From Rhynochetos jubatus (Eukaryota > Chordata > Aves > Eurypygiformes > Rhynochetidae): DNA of 64,000 bases. A program made the position numbers and the translations under genes. The notes below the pieces were generated by a model. It was not told the DNA's origin. It saw nothing but the letters and a program-made list of their open reading frames with translations, and made no database searches. Positions 58,101 through 63,545 of the stretch are shown here, piece by piece (the stretch's first letter is position 1; each line of letters opens with the position of its first letter). Location: assembly GCA_027574665.1 (NCBI GenBank), contig CM050690.1, positions 70,413,433-70,477,432 of the forward strand. The letters run 5' to 3'.

Positions 58101-61100
58101 TTCATTCCATAGCACGTCATGCTCAGTACGTAAGTGGGGAGAGTTGGCCAGGAGGGAATTGCTGCCTGGGGACTGGTTGAGTGTTGGTCGGCCAGTGGTC
58201 AGTAGTTGTATCATTTTGTTTTCCTTTCCTTTCTCATATTTTGTAATTACATATTATTACCAGCAGTATTTTCATTACATATTAGCAGTAGTATTATTTC
58301 TATCATTCTTTTCTTTCATTTACTTTCAATTATTAAACTATTCTTATCTTAACCCACAAGTTCTCTCATCTTTTTCCTCCGATTCCCTCCCACATCCTAC
58401 TGTGGGAGGGCAGGAGGTGAGCAAGCAGCTGTGTGGTACTTAGTTGCTGACTGATGTTAAACCACAACAACATTGTCATTATTAAAAAGAAAAAAAAAAG
58501 TATGCTGAAAAGGATTAGAGAGGAGACAGCAAAGCTAACTATTAAATATAAATGTCAGTATTACAAATATGAACACATCTTTAAGAAAACAGATTAACAA
58601 AATAATTAAAGCAATCAGTAAAAAATCACTGAAATATGTGAGATAACATAGACATGTTCACACAAGCTAAATTACACTCACGCACTTGAAAAAAAAAAAC
58701 CAGCCACCAAAACCCTCTTTGGAAAAGAAAGTTGTTACATAGAATCTCCCACATCTAATTACCTGTGGGTTAATGTGGACCCAGCTCCTGTTGCACTTGA
58801 TGCTGAAGCAGATGAATCAGCACATGGACTTTTAAATGCTTTTTCAGCCTGGTCTTCCTTCTCTCTTTCACGAGCCTCTAAATACGGAAAGCACATAAAT
58901 AAGAAATAATCAAGACTTTTAGAAAATAATAAAATTAGAGGCCTGCTGAGGACACTAAAAGAAATTTTTGGTTTTCAGGCCTACACAAAATATTTGAAAA
59001 GGTAACAGCAAACAAACAATTTTACCTGAAAATAGATTACTTTCCATATAAATTAAATTTTAATTGTGTGGAACAGACACACACATTTAAGATGCAGTTC
59101 AAGATGTCTTGACTTAAAAACGTTATGCTTTTGCAATTACTTACTGGATTTCCCTCCTAAACTAAAACATGGTGTGAGCACATATTCTCTCATTAGGAAT
59201 CACAGCTCAACCTGAACCAATGTTGAACATTAAAAGGTTCCCAACATGGAAATCTTGTGTTCATAATCAGCCATGTGTTCATTTCAGGCAGGAACAAACT
59301 CCTCTACTTCCCAGTGCTGTCAGCTGACTCAGAGCCCCGGGGGAGTGTTTAATTCCACTCAGGCTCAGGGCACATGGGCAGTTCTGAGGCTGGAAGTGGC
59401 CTGGGAGAAGTCCTTAGGATTTGGGGCTAGCTTGATAGCTGGGTTATTAGCTCCTTTTGTTAGCTCTTGTTGGTTGTTAAAAGTGGGGCAGGTTCCTTTG
59501 TTAGTGGGTGGGTGGGGGGGTCACTGGTTTTCTCCCTGCCGTGGGGCTCTCACAGCTGCTTGGGACCTGACTGTTTGTCAGTCAATGGGCGGTGAGCAAT
59601 TATATGACACGTTCCATTTTCTATTATTTTAATTACTTAGTATTGTTAGTATCACTATAATTTTCATTTATATTAAAAATAAGAATTATTTCAATGCTAC
59701 AAACTTTCCTGGTCTTTTCCTCCAACTCTCTTCCTACACTGGGGGACTGAGGGCGGAGGACTGGTACTTAATTGCCAGGTAAGGTTAAACCAAGACAAGA
59801 CAGTATAAAAAAGATGTTCCAAATCAAGTTTTGGAATCCCTTGTATATCTGAATTTCACACTGTCTTAAAGTCCATGAAGTTAGTGAGCCTCTACAGAGG
59901 TCAGTTCTTGTGGTTCTGTATAGAATCAAAACAATAAAAATAACCAACACCACAAATCTCATAATTCTTTCATACAAAACTGCATTCTTCACTGCAAGAT
60001 TATTCAGCTCTACTGTCTTCATAAACTGCAACATTTTAGAGAGCAGCTGAAATGTAGTCTTGTAGAGCAGAAGCTGCCCAACCATGACAGCATTGCATGA
60101 AATAAACAAAACCTACACAACTGGCACAAAGTATCTAAGCACAAGGAGAAAGCGTGGACATTTGTGCCTGCAAAGGGCTAAAACATACGTGAGTGTCTCC
60201 CAGAAACCTTCTTTGGAATGATGTTTGCTTGCATACGGACATCAGAAGACACAACTTACTCCATCTCCCACTCTCATATCACCACCTTGAAAACCTACCC
60301 ACTCCCAACACATGAGGAGAGAAAGACAAATTCCAGGACTGCTATATAACCTGCTGTTAGGTATAAGACAAACATTTCTTTTTTGTTATTCTATTCTCTC
60401 TAGATTAGAGCTGCCTCGACCAACTTCTCTTCCAAAATAAATATACAGCAAGTAAAAGAATAAAGGAAATAGTCTCATGTTCAAATTCACCTTGTTCCTG
60501 TGTCTGTAAGCTATAGCTCAAACAGGAACCTTGCACATGCACACAGCTCTTACATACTCACACAACATACATAAACTAATAACCTGACTATTTACCAAGC
60601 CCCAAGCTCTTTTAGGACTGTCTTCCTTGACCAAAGTTGCATGCATTTGTTCGTTACATACAGAGGCAGTCTAAGACACTTTAAACATCATCCCAAGGCA
60701 GAAAAGTAAAACACGTTTAAAATGCATTAGCTGACACACTCGCATCTCCTACCCAAGACTTTCCTGCTCCTCTCCACGGCAGTTCTTCTCGTTTGCTCAA
60801 ACATGGCTTCGAGGTCGAAAGTCCGAGCTTTCTTCCCTGAAAACGAAGAAAAAGGAGCCTGGAACACCAACTCACACTGTTCACTGGCACTGCGGCAGAC
60901 GCAGGCCTGGGGGGCGACAGGCACGACCGCTTCCTTCCCACCTCTGGCCGCCGGCCTCCGCCAGCGGTCGCCACCAACGGCCGCCGGCCCCAAGCCACTG
61001 TCCCCCGCGCCCCTCAGCCGGGCGCCCGGCACCCCAGACCCGCATCGCAACGCACCGAAGCCGGAGAATCCCATGGTGGCCGCCAGATCCGGGTCGGGTC

Positions 61101-61272
61101 GCCCCAGCATCTCAGCGTCTACAAGGAGAGGAGAAAGCCACGAGAGTGAGCCGGGGGCGCGGGGTGGGGTGAGGTGCTATGGGGTGGGGTGAGATGCTAT
61201 GGGGTGAGATCGGCCGGGCCCGGCCCACACCGGCCCAGCCCGCCACTCACCGCCCTCCGCCGCCGACTCCAT
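14782..61272 (-). CDS. WDR70: WDR70, WD repeat-containing protein 70, 5' part (coding exons 1-9, gene continues past left edge)
   Basis: Nine exons on the minus strand join in frame to about 300 residues that I recognise as the N-terminal half of vertebrate WDR70. The order is a short acidic N-terminus, the hallmark block [20 protein letters not shown], a variable Ser/Ala-rich linker, an Asp/Glu-rich linker with [10 protein letters not shown], the [13 protein letters not shown] segment, and then WD repeats. Coding lengths are 22, 63, 84, 115, 193, 60, 134, 154 and 77 bases; intron phases are 1,1,1,2,0,0,2,0,2. All introns are GT-AG. From the family: WDR70 is a nuclear WD40 protein described as a partner of DDB1-CUL4 ubiquitin ligase that promotes histone H2B monoubiquitination and DNA-end resection at double-strand breaks. 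It is also found in spliceosome preparations. The human protein is about 650 residues, so about half is missing here, consistent with the gene running off the left edge. No coding disruption was seen, so the gene looks functional. Confidence 0.95.
14859..16102 (-). other. WDR70 intron 8 (1,244 bases, phase 0)
   Basis: Contains an old, divergent CR1-like 3' fragment at about 15833-16055. The remainder is unassigned AT-rich sequence. Confidence 0.85.
15833..16055 (-). mobile_element. Old CR1-like 3' fragment
   Basis: Divergent, but retains GATTGGAAGAGAGCTCTTGA, TCTTGAAAATCTTCAGGGAT, and a region on leading to ACTTCATGAGGTTTTTCAT. It ends 48 bases from the exon 8 donor. Confidence 0.55.
16103..16256 (-). 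CDS. WDR70: WDR70 coding exon 8 (residues 224-275, second WD-like repeat)
   Basis: The acceptor is CTTTTTAG (AG at 16258-16257) and the donor is GTAAAG (GT at 16102-16101). The exon encodes [20 protein letters not shown], then [20 protein letters not shown], then [11 protein letters not shown]. It matches the mammalian protein at most positions. The repeat is degenerate, with VLDRD in place of a WD dipeptide, as in the family. It enters in phase 2 and leaves in phase 0. Confidence 0.97.
16257..21929 (-). other. WDR70 intron 7 (5,673 bases, phase 2)
   Basis: Carries one long CR1 copy (16824-18094). The stretch 18100-21900 is AT-rich and shows no recognisable gene or repeat beyond short poly-T and AT-rich runs. 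Confidence 0.85.
16824..18094 (-). mobile_element. CR1 LINE, 5'-truncated, with reverse-transcriptase end
   Basis: About 1.27 kb, the longest CR1 in the window. Reading minus: an RT segment with [19 protein letters not shown] at 17871-18083, the [20 protein letters not shown] motif with FEDDT in place of FADDT at 17613-17834, then the post-RT region and the 3' UTR. The frame is broken between these blocks. It shares long stretches with the copy at 3691-4848. Confidence 0.92.
21930..22063 (-). CDS. WDR70: WDR70 coding exon 7 (residues 180-223, first WD repeat)
   Basis: The acceptor is CCTCTATAG (AG at 22065-22064) and the donor is GTAGGT (GT at 21929-21928). The exon encodes the first blade, [20 protein letters not shown] followed by [15 protein letters not shown] and AFRSLQPCE. 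The GG-YDYD-KFWDF pattern is a typical WD repeat end. It enters in phase 0 and leaves in phase 2; the split Cys codon is completed by exon 8. Confidence 0.97.
22492..22512 (+). repeat. G-rich tract with quadruplex potential
   Basis: A run of A is followed by G7-T-G4-T-G5-T-G2 on the plus strand, in intron 6 and antisense to the transcript. Confidence 0.8.
23951..24169 (-). mobile_element. CR1 LINE 3'-terminal fragment
   Basis: Begins ATAGAATCAGACTGGTTTGG and carries the standard 3' UTR blocks up to CTTGATATCCAAGC, about 220 bases. Confidence 0.9.
25148..25195. repeat. (AAAT)n microsatellite, about 12 units
   Basis: An uninterrupted AAAT tetranucleotide tract, followed directly by a short TATC/(TC)5 tract at 25197-25210. 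Likely length-polymorphic. Confidence 0.97.
25885..26267 (+). mobile_element. CR1 LINE internal fragment, antisense to WDR70
   Basis: Plus-strand CR1 blocks: AGAAAGCCAACCGTATCCTG, TCTGGGGCCCCCAACATCAG and CAGCCTGGAGAAGAGAAGGC. It lacks the 3' terminus, ending near GTAGTGTCAGGACAA, so it is truncated at both ends. Confidence 0.88.
27311..27370 (-). CDS. WDR70: WDR70 coding exon 6 (residues 160-179)
   Basis: This is a short 60-base exon with acceptor TTCCCTAG (AG at 27372-27371) and donor GTAAGT (GT at 27310-27309). It encodes [20 protein letters not shown], which is almost identical to the mammalian segment leading into the first propeller blade. It is symmetric (phase 0 in, phase 0 out), so skipping it would keep the frame and remove 20 residues. 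It is separated from exon 5 by a 25.9 kb intron. Confidence 0.96.
29111..29337 (-). mobile_element. CR1 LINE 3'-terminal fragment
   Basis: Begins CACAGAATCATGGAACTATT, then GGGTTGGAAGGGCCC and the CCCTGCCACGGGCAGGGACA block; about 225 bases. Confidence 0.9.
34701..34916 (-). mobile_element. CR1 LINE 3'-terminal fragment
   Basis: Begins CACAGAATGGTTTGGGTTGG and ends near TTCTTCCAGATATCTAAT; about 215 bases, the same subfamily as 13622-14240. Confidence 0.92.
37092..37390 (-). mobile_element. CR1 LINE 3'-terminal fragment
   Basis: Begins ATCATAGCATCGTTTGGGTT, with CTTCAAAGGCCATCCTGTCC and AACACCTCTCTGGGGAACCC. The last intragenic CR1 before a long transposon-poor stretch. Confidence 0.9.
40985..41090. 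repeat. A/C-rich low-complexity tract
   Basis: Purely A/C-dominated sequence (AAAACCC and ACAAAC motifs). It produces a Lys/Thr/Pro-rich spurious open frame. Confidence 0.8.
46586..46612. repeat. Perfect inverted repeat (10-base arms, 7-base loop)
   Basis: Arms TCATGCCATG (46586-46595) and CATGGCATGA (46603-46612) with loop AAAAAGG. Isolated in intron 5. Confidence 0.9.
52766..52812. repeat. A-rich low-complexity tract
   Basis: A poly-A run followed by AAC/AAAC-type repeats, 128 bases upstream (plus direction) of the 21-base tandem repeat. Confidence 0.8.
52939..53001. repeat. 21-base tandem repeat, three diverged copies
   Basis: Copies at 52939-52959, 52960-52980 and 52981-53001 share the pattern TTAC-ta-aaatATGTAA followed by three or four variable bases. 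It lies about 290 bases downstream of the exon 5 donor. Confidence 0.85.
53290..53482 (-). CDS. WDR70: WDR70 coding exon 5 (residues 95-159, acidic linker)
   Basis: The acceptor is TTTCTATGCAG (AG at 53484-53483) and the donor is GTAAGT (GT at 53289-53288). The exon encodes a Ser/Asp/Glu-rich segment: [19 protein letters not shown], then a run of five Asp encoded by a perfect (GAT)5 tract, then [20 protein letters not shown], and ends TEEEDT. The IGPPLPP core is a conserved WDR70 landmark that sits just before the propeller. The exon enters in phase 2 and leaves in phase 0. An AG dinucleotide next to the acceptor would allow a 2-base shift, but only the stated site keeps the frame. Confidence 0.94.
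53368..53382. repeat. (ATC)5 trinucleotide tract inside exon 5
   Basis: On the coding strand it is (GAT)5, encoding five Asp in the acidic linker. A change in repeat number would keep the frame. Confidence 0.95.
54130..54145 (-). promoter_or_regulatory. Candidate CTCF-binding motif
   Basis: On the minus strand it reads CCAGCAGAGGGTGCGC, which fits the CTCF core CCA-S-Y-AG-R-K-GGC-R-S except for T instead of C in the GGC step. It lies about 650 bases upstream of exon 5 in gene orientation. Motif-only evidence. Confidence 0.35.
55997..56270 (-). mobile_element. Truncated LTR, same family as 59274-59797, opposite orientation
   Basis: Read on the minus strand, it shares long blocks with the LTR at 59274-59797: TTTCAGGCAGGAA near its start, GATAGCTGGGT, TTAGCTCCTTTTGTT and GTTAGTGGGT-GG-GGGGGTCA at its end. 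The similarity stops abruptly at about 55997, so the 3' part (poly-A signal region) is missing. It is GC-richer than the surrounding intron. Confidence 0.7.
56690..57870 (+). pseudogene. Decayed retroviral pol (integrase) internal region of an ERVL-like element
   Basis: Conceptual reading shows an integrase relic. It has a zinc-finger remnant with a Cys-x2-Cys pair near 56756-56770 and a catalytic-core start with WQVDYI (Asp at about 56852). A second Asp is in an SD-x-x-THF motif near 57029, followed by a downstream GK-V region. Several breaks are visible: a frame change between the zinc finger and the core near 56780-56795, stop codons in the core frame at 56939-56941 and 57002-57004, and Lys in place of the third catalytic acidic residue (near 57140). 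No gag, protease or reverse transcriptase was recognised upstream, so the 5' part is lost. No env-like frame lies downstream; a purine tract at 57851-57864 just before the LTR fits a polypurine tract. It is non-functional and antisense to WDR70. Confidence 0.75.
57871..58469 (+). mobile_element. 3' LTR of the ERVL-like element (599 bases)
   Basis: Begins TGTGATAGTTAATTTTCCTC and ends GTTAAACCACAACA, the ends I know from abundant avian ERVL-type LTRs. It follows the purine tract by a few bases. Inner landmarks are GTGCTGAGAA near the start, GTCATGCTCAG in the middle, ATTAAA at about 58331, and the TTAACCCACAAGTT-TCTCA block near the end. No matching 5' LTR is present in the window. Confidence 0.8.
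58763..58877 (-). CDS. WDR70: WDR70 coding exon 4 (residues 57-94, variable linker)
   Basis: The acceptor is CCGTATTTAG (AG at 58879-58878) and the donor is GTAATT (GT at 58762-58761). The exon encodes a charged start, [15 protein letters not shown], and then a Ser/Ala/Thr-rich stretch ending STLTH. The position and the charged start match the EAREKEEE region of mammalian WDR70; the remainder is in the fast-evolving linker. The exon enters in phase 1 and leaves in phase 2. It lies 293 bases from the end of an ERVL-like LTR and about 400 bases from another LTR (see findings). Confidence 0.9.
58878..60752 (-). other. WDR70 intron 3 (1,875 bases)
   Basis: Contains an LTR copy at about 59274-59797, antisense to the gene. 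The part from 59800 to 60750 shows no recognisable repeat or gene. Confidence 0.85.
59274..59797 (+). mobile_element. LTR (probable solo LTR), ERVL-like family
   Basis: The segment starts TGTGTTC and ends with a purine-rich tail, TTAAACCAAGACA. Its 3' part (TATTAAAAATAAG, a CT-rich stretch, then a GGGGGACTGAGGG block and GGTACTTAATTGCC) follows the same plan as the ERVL-like LTR at 57871-58469. Its 5' half matches, with divergence, the reverse complement of 55997-56270. No internal retroviral sequence adjoins it, so it is probably a solo LTR. Clear target-site duplications were not found and the exact ends are uncertain by several bases. Confidence 0.65.
60753..60836 (-). CDS. WDR70: WDR70 coding exon 3 (residues 29-56, conserved N-terminal block)
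   Basis: This is the most diagnostic N-terminal exon. It encodes [20 protein letters not shown] followed by VERSRKVL, nearly identical to the family consensus. The acceptor is TTTTCAG (AG at 60838-60837) and the donor is GTAGGA (GT at 60752-60751). The exon leaves in phase 1, and its last G begins the Glu codon completed by exon 4. The segment is a basic, probably helical stretch. Its exact role is not visible from sequence. Confidence 0.96.
60837..61055 (-). other. WDR70 intron 2 (219 bases, phase 1)
   Basis: A short GT-AG intron, GC-rich and within the CpG island. It opens in frame with exon 2, which creates a long spurious open frame across it. Its codons do not match the family, and the splice at 61056/60836 restores the conserved G-KKARTF junction. 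Confidence 0.85.
61056..61118 (-). CDS. WDR70: WDR70 coding exon 2 (residues 8-28)
   Basis: A CTCCTTGTAG acceptor (AG at 61120-61119) precedes the exon and a GTGCGT donor follows it. It encodes [21 protein letters not shown], matching the PDP-LA-TMGF-GFG region of vertebrate WDR70. The reading frame runs from exon 1 in phase 1 and leaves in phase 1. It is only 63 bases long and is separated from exon 3 by a 219-base intron. Confidence 0.88.
61119..61250 (-). other. WDR70 intron 1 (132 bases, phase 1)
   Basis: A very short GT-AG intron inside the CpG island. About a third of it is a 20-base G-rich tandem repeat (listed separately). Confidence 0.85.
61161..61210. repeat. 20-base G-rich minisatellite, 2.5 copies
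   Basis: Unit GGGGTGGGGTGAGGTGCTAT at 61161-61180, a second copy with one change (GAG-GTG to GAG-ATG) at 61181-61200, and a 10-base partial copy at 61201-61210. The plus strand carries several G4 runs one base apart, so a G-quadruplex is plausible. The transcribed WDR70 RNA would be C-rich here. Confidence 0.9.
61251..61272 (-). CDS. WDR70: WDR70 coding exon 1 (residues 1-7 plus one base)
   Basis: The exon reads ATG GAG TCG GCG GCG GAG GGC G and is followed by a GTGAGT donor (GT at 61250-61249). It encodes MESAAEG. The start was chosen because it has A at -3 and G at +4, lies in a CpG-rich block, and splices in frame to exon 2. Downstream in-frame methionines exist in exon 2 (residues 11 and 23), so initiation there is possible. 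Residue 23 begins the MGFSGFG segment that corresponds to MGFTGFG in the human protein. The N-terminal residues before that are poorly conserved in the family. Confidence 0.82.
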
Positions 61273-61433
61273 GCTGCGGCCACCCCGGAACCACAACAGC
61301 CGCCGGCAGGAAACGGCCGGGCGCGCCAAGCTGACGCTCATCCGCCCGCGCCGCGGTAGGGCCGGGCCCAAGGCCTGCGGCATGTTTCAGCACGCAGCTT
61401 CGGGCTGCCGGCCTTTCACACGGTTTACGAGTT

Positions 61434-61930
61434 TCACAGAGTGTTAGGGGTTGGAAGGGCCCTCTAGAGATCATCTAGTCCAACCCCCCAGCCAGGGCAG
61501 GATCACCTAGAGCAGATCACACAGGAACAAGTCCAGGCGGCTTTGGAAAGTCTCCAGGGAAGGAGACTTCCCCACCTCTCTGGGCAGCCTGTCCCAGGGC
61601 TCTGGCACCCTCACAGGGAAGAAGAGTTTCCTCACCTTCAGGTTGAACCTTCTGTTTTCCAGTTGATGGCCATTGCCCCTGGTTCTGTCACTGGACACCG
61701 AGAAGAGCCTGGCCCCATCCTCCTGACACCCACCCTTCAGATATTGATAAGCATTGATGAGATCCCCCCTCAGCCTCCTCTTCTCCAAGCTAAACAGACC
61801 CAGCTCTCTCAGCCTTTCCTCAGATGGAAGGTGCTCCAGGCCCTTCATCATCTCAGTGGCCCTGTGCTGGGCCCTCTCCAGTAGTACAGACTTGTGCTTT
61901 TCTCCAGTTGCTGCTTGGAACACCTCAGCT
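61434..61930 (-). mobile_element. CR1 LINE 3' fragment next to the WDR70 promoter
   Basis: Starts TCACAGAGTGTTAGGGGTTG, then GAAGGGCCCTCTAGAGATCA and GGAGACTTCCCCACCTCTCT. A minus frame at 61507-61935 covers the post-RT region. Its 3' end is only about 160 bases upstream of the WDR70 start codon. Confidence 0.9.
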
Positions 61931-61932
61931 AG

Positions 61933-62876
61933 CACAGAGTCACTGAATATCTTCAGTTAGAAAAGAACCTTGAGGATCATCGAGTCAAACTCCAGGCTCC
62001 TCGCAGGACCACCTAACACTAACCCATATGACCAAGAGCATCGTCCAGATGCTCCTTGAGCTGTGATGGGCTCGGCGCCGTGAGCACTTCCCCGGGGAGC
62101 CTGTTCCAGGGACCAACCACCCTCTCAGTGAAGAGACTTTTCCTAACGCCCAGCCTGAACTTCCCCTCGCGCAGCTTCATCCCAGTTCCCTGTGTCCTGT
62201 CGCTGGTCACCAGACAGCAGAGATCAGCACCTGCCCCTCTGCTGCCCCCCCACGAGGAAAGTGTAGGCTGCCATGAGGGCACCCCTCAGCCTTCTCCCAG
62301 ATGAACAAAGTGACCTCAGCTGCTTCTCCTGAGTCCTGCCCTCAAGGCCTTTCACCATCTTGGTCACTGTCCTCTGGACACACTGGAATAGTTTGATGTC
62401 CTTCTTACCTCGAGGCGCCCAAAAGTGCACCCAGTCCTCTTGGTGAGGCTGTACCAGTGCAATGGGACAATCGCCTCACTCCGCCAGCTGTGCTGTGCCT
62501 GATGCACCCCTGGACACGGTTGGCCTTTTGGCTGCCAGGGCACACTGCTGACTCATTAAACTTGCCATCACCCCAAAACCTCTTTCTGTGGGGCTGCTCT
62601 CCAGCCTCTTCTGCCCCAGTTTGTATGTATAACCAGGATTTTCTCCATCCCAGGTGGAGAATCCAGCACTTGCTTCATACAGTTGGTGACTGCCCAGCTC
62701 CCCAGTCTATCCAGATCCCTCTGTAAGGCCTTCTCTGTCCCTGAGCGAGTCCACAGCTCCTCCTACTTTAGTGTCATTGGCAAACTTACTTAATGTACAT
62801 TAGATTGCTGTGTCTAGATCGCTTATAAAAACTTTAAAGACTGCTGGTCCTAAAAAGGAGACCTGAGGAACATGTG
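61933..62876 (-). mobile_element. Second CR1 LINE fragment, tandem with the first
   Basis: Starts CACAGAGTCACTGAATATCT and TTAGAAAAGAACCTTGAGGA, a different subfamily from its neighbour. It continues through the post-RT region (GTGTCCAGAGGACAGTGACC in sense) to the antisense of the RT ADDT region (TTTAGTGTCATTGGCAAACT at about 62766). It is directly abutted to the copy at 61434-61930 in the same orientation. Confidence 0.85.
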
Positions 62877-62926
62877 GCAGCGTGCTCCTCTCTGCCTGTG
62901 CTCAAGCAATAACCACCAGTGGGGGC

Positions 62927-63545
62927 TGTGATAGCCGCATCTGGCTCAAGTTGGATTTCGGGCAAGATAGATGGCAACACAGTAGCCAAGAGCTGTCTGG
63001 AGCACTGACACAGAAGTCTTGCTGGTACACAAATATGACTATCGGTCAACCATCTTACTCTATAAACAGTGGATAGCCCAGGGCCCTTTGAGCTCGCCTG
63101 CATGCCAGAAACTGCCCTTGAGTAGAGACAGCTCTGAAGGTCTCAAGGCTGAGGGATTCCTTCCCACAACAGATTCTTGATAAGGGACTATGAATGCAAA
63201 ACTTTTAAATCTTAACTAAGTGACACAAAGGATTGATTTCACATACATCATCCTCTAGCCATAAACTGTTGACCAAGTCTGGGAATAGGATTAGATCCAG
63301 CTGCACCTTGCCTCCTCTCTGGAGTCAAGAAAGCAAGGTCCTTGGGAATGTTGCGACTCAACAGGAGGGTCTCCCTGATAATTTTGTCTGACCCTGTCCT
63401 CCGTGCAGTAAATAATCCAGCGCACCTTGCCACTGAATGTTGTGAAACACATTTACTATCACACTTTGTAAAATCTAAGTTTTATACCAATAAACAAATT
63501 GTTGCTTCTCTCTTGTGAATGAAGCGTATCCCTCCATCCATGACA
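62927..63545 (+). mobile_element. Possible solo LTR of another endogenous retrovirus family
   Basis: The segment starts TGTGATAGCC and could end CATGACA. It has an AATAAA signal at 63489-63494, followed by a T-rich stretch and then GTGAATGAAGCGTATCCCTC, an arrangement like R-U5 of an avian LTR. No internal retroviral frame adjoins it and target duplications were not found. The boundaries and the family are uncertain. Confidence 0.4.

Larger units (their letters stand above)
53483..58762 (-). other. WDR70 intron 4 (5,280 bases, phase 2)
   Basis: Holds a CTCF-like motif (54130-54145), unassigned AT-rich sequence to about 55990, an inverted LTR fragment (55997-56270) and an ERVL-like provirus remnant (about 56690-58469). 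Nothing else is recognised. Confidence 0.85.
60890..61433 (-). promoter_or_regulatory. CpG-rich WDR70 promoter and first-exon region
   Basis: GC and CpG density rise sharply between about 60890 and 61430, against strongly AT-rich surroundings, and cover exons 1-2 and both tiny introns. No TATA box is seen upstream of the start codon. A CCGGAA ETS-type core lies at 61285-61290, 13 bases upstream of the ATG, and GC-rich stretches follow up to 61380. This is the usual pattern for a housekeeping CpG-island promoter. The transcription start is inferred to lie between 61273 and about 61433, where a CR1 copy begins; it cannot be fixed from sequence alone. Confidence 0.75.

Noticed and set aside
59273-59632. 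119-codon plus-strand frame
   Set aside because: Lies wholly inside an LTR, and its composition fits LTR sequence and not a gene.
60727-61110. Uninterrupted minus-strand frame running through exon 2, intron 2 and exon 3
   Set aside because: Intron 2 happens to be open, but the family sequence continues directly from MGFSGFG to KKARTF, and good donor and acceptor sites exist, so the middle is intron.
60803-61192. 129-codon plus-strand open frame over WDR70 exons 2-3 and intron 2
   Set aside because: It is the antisense of conserved WDR70 coding sequence in GC-rich DNA, where stop codons are rare. No family match.
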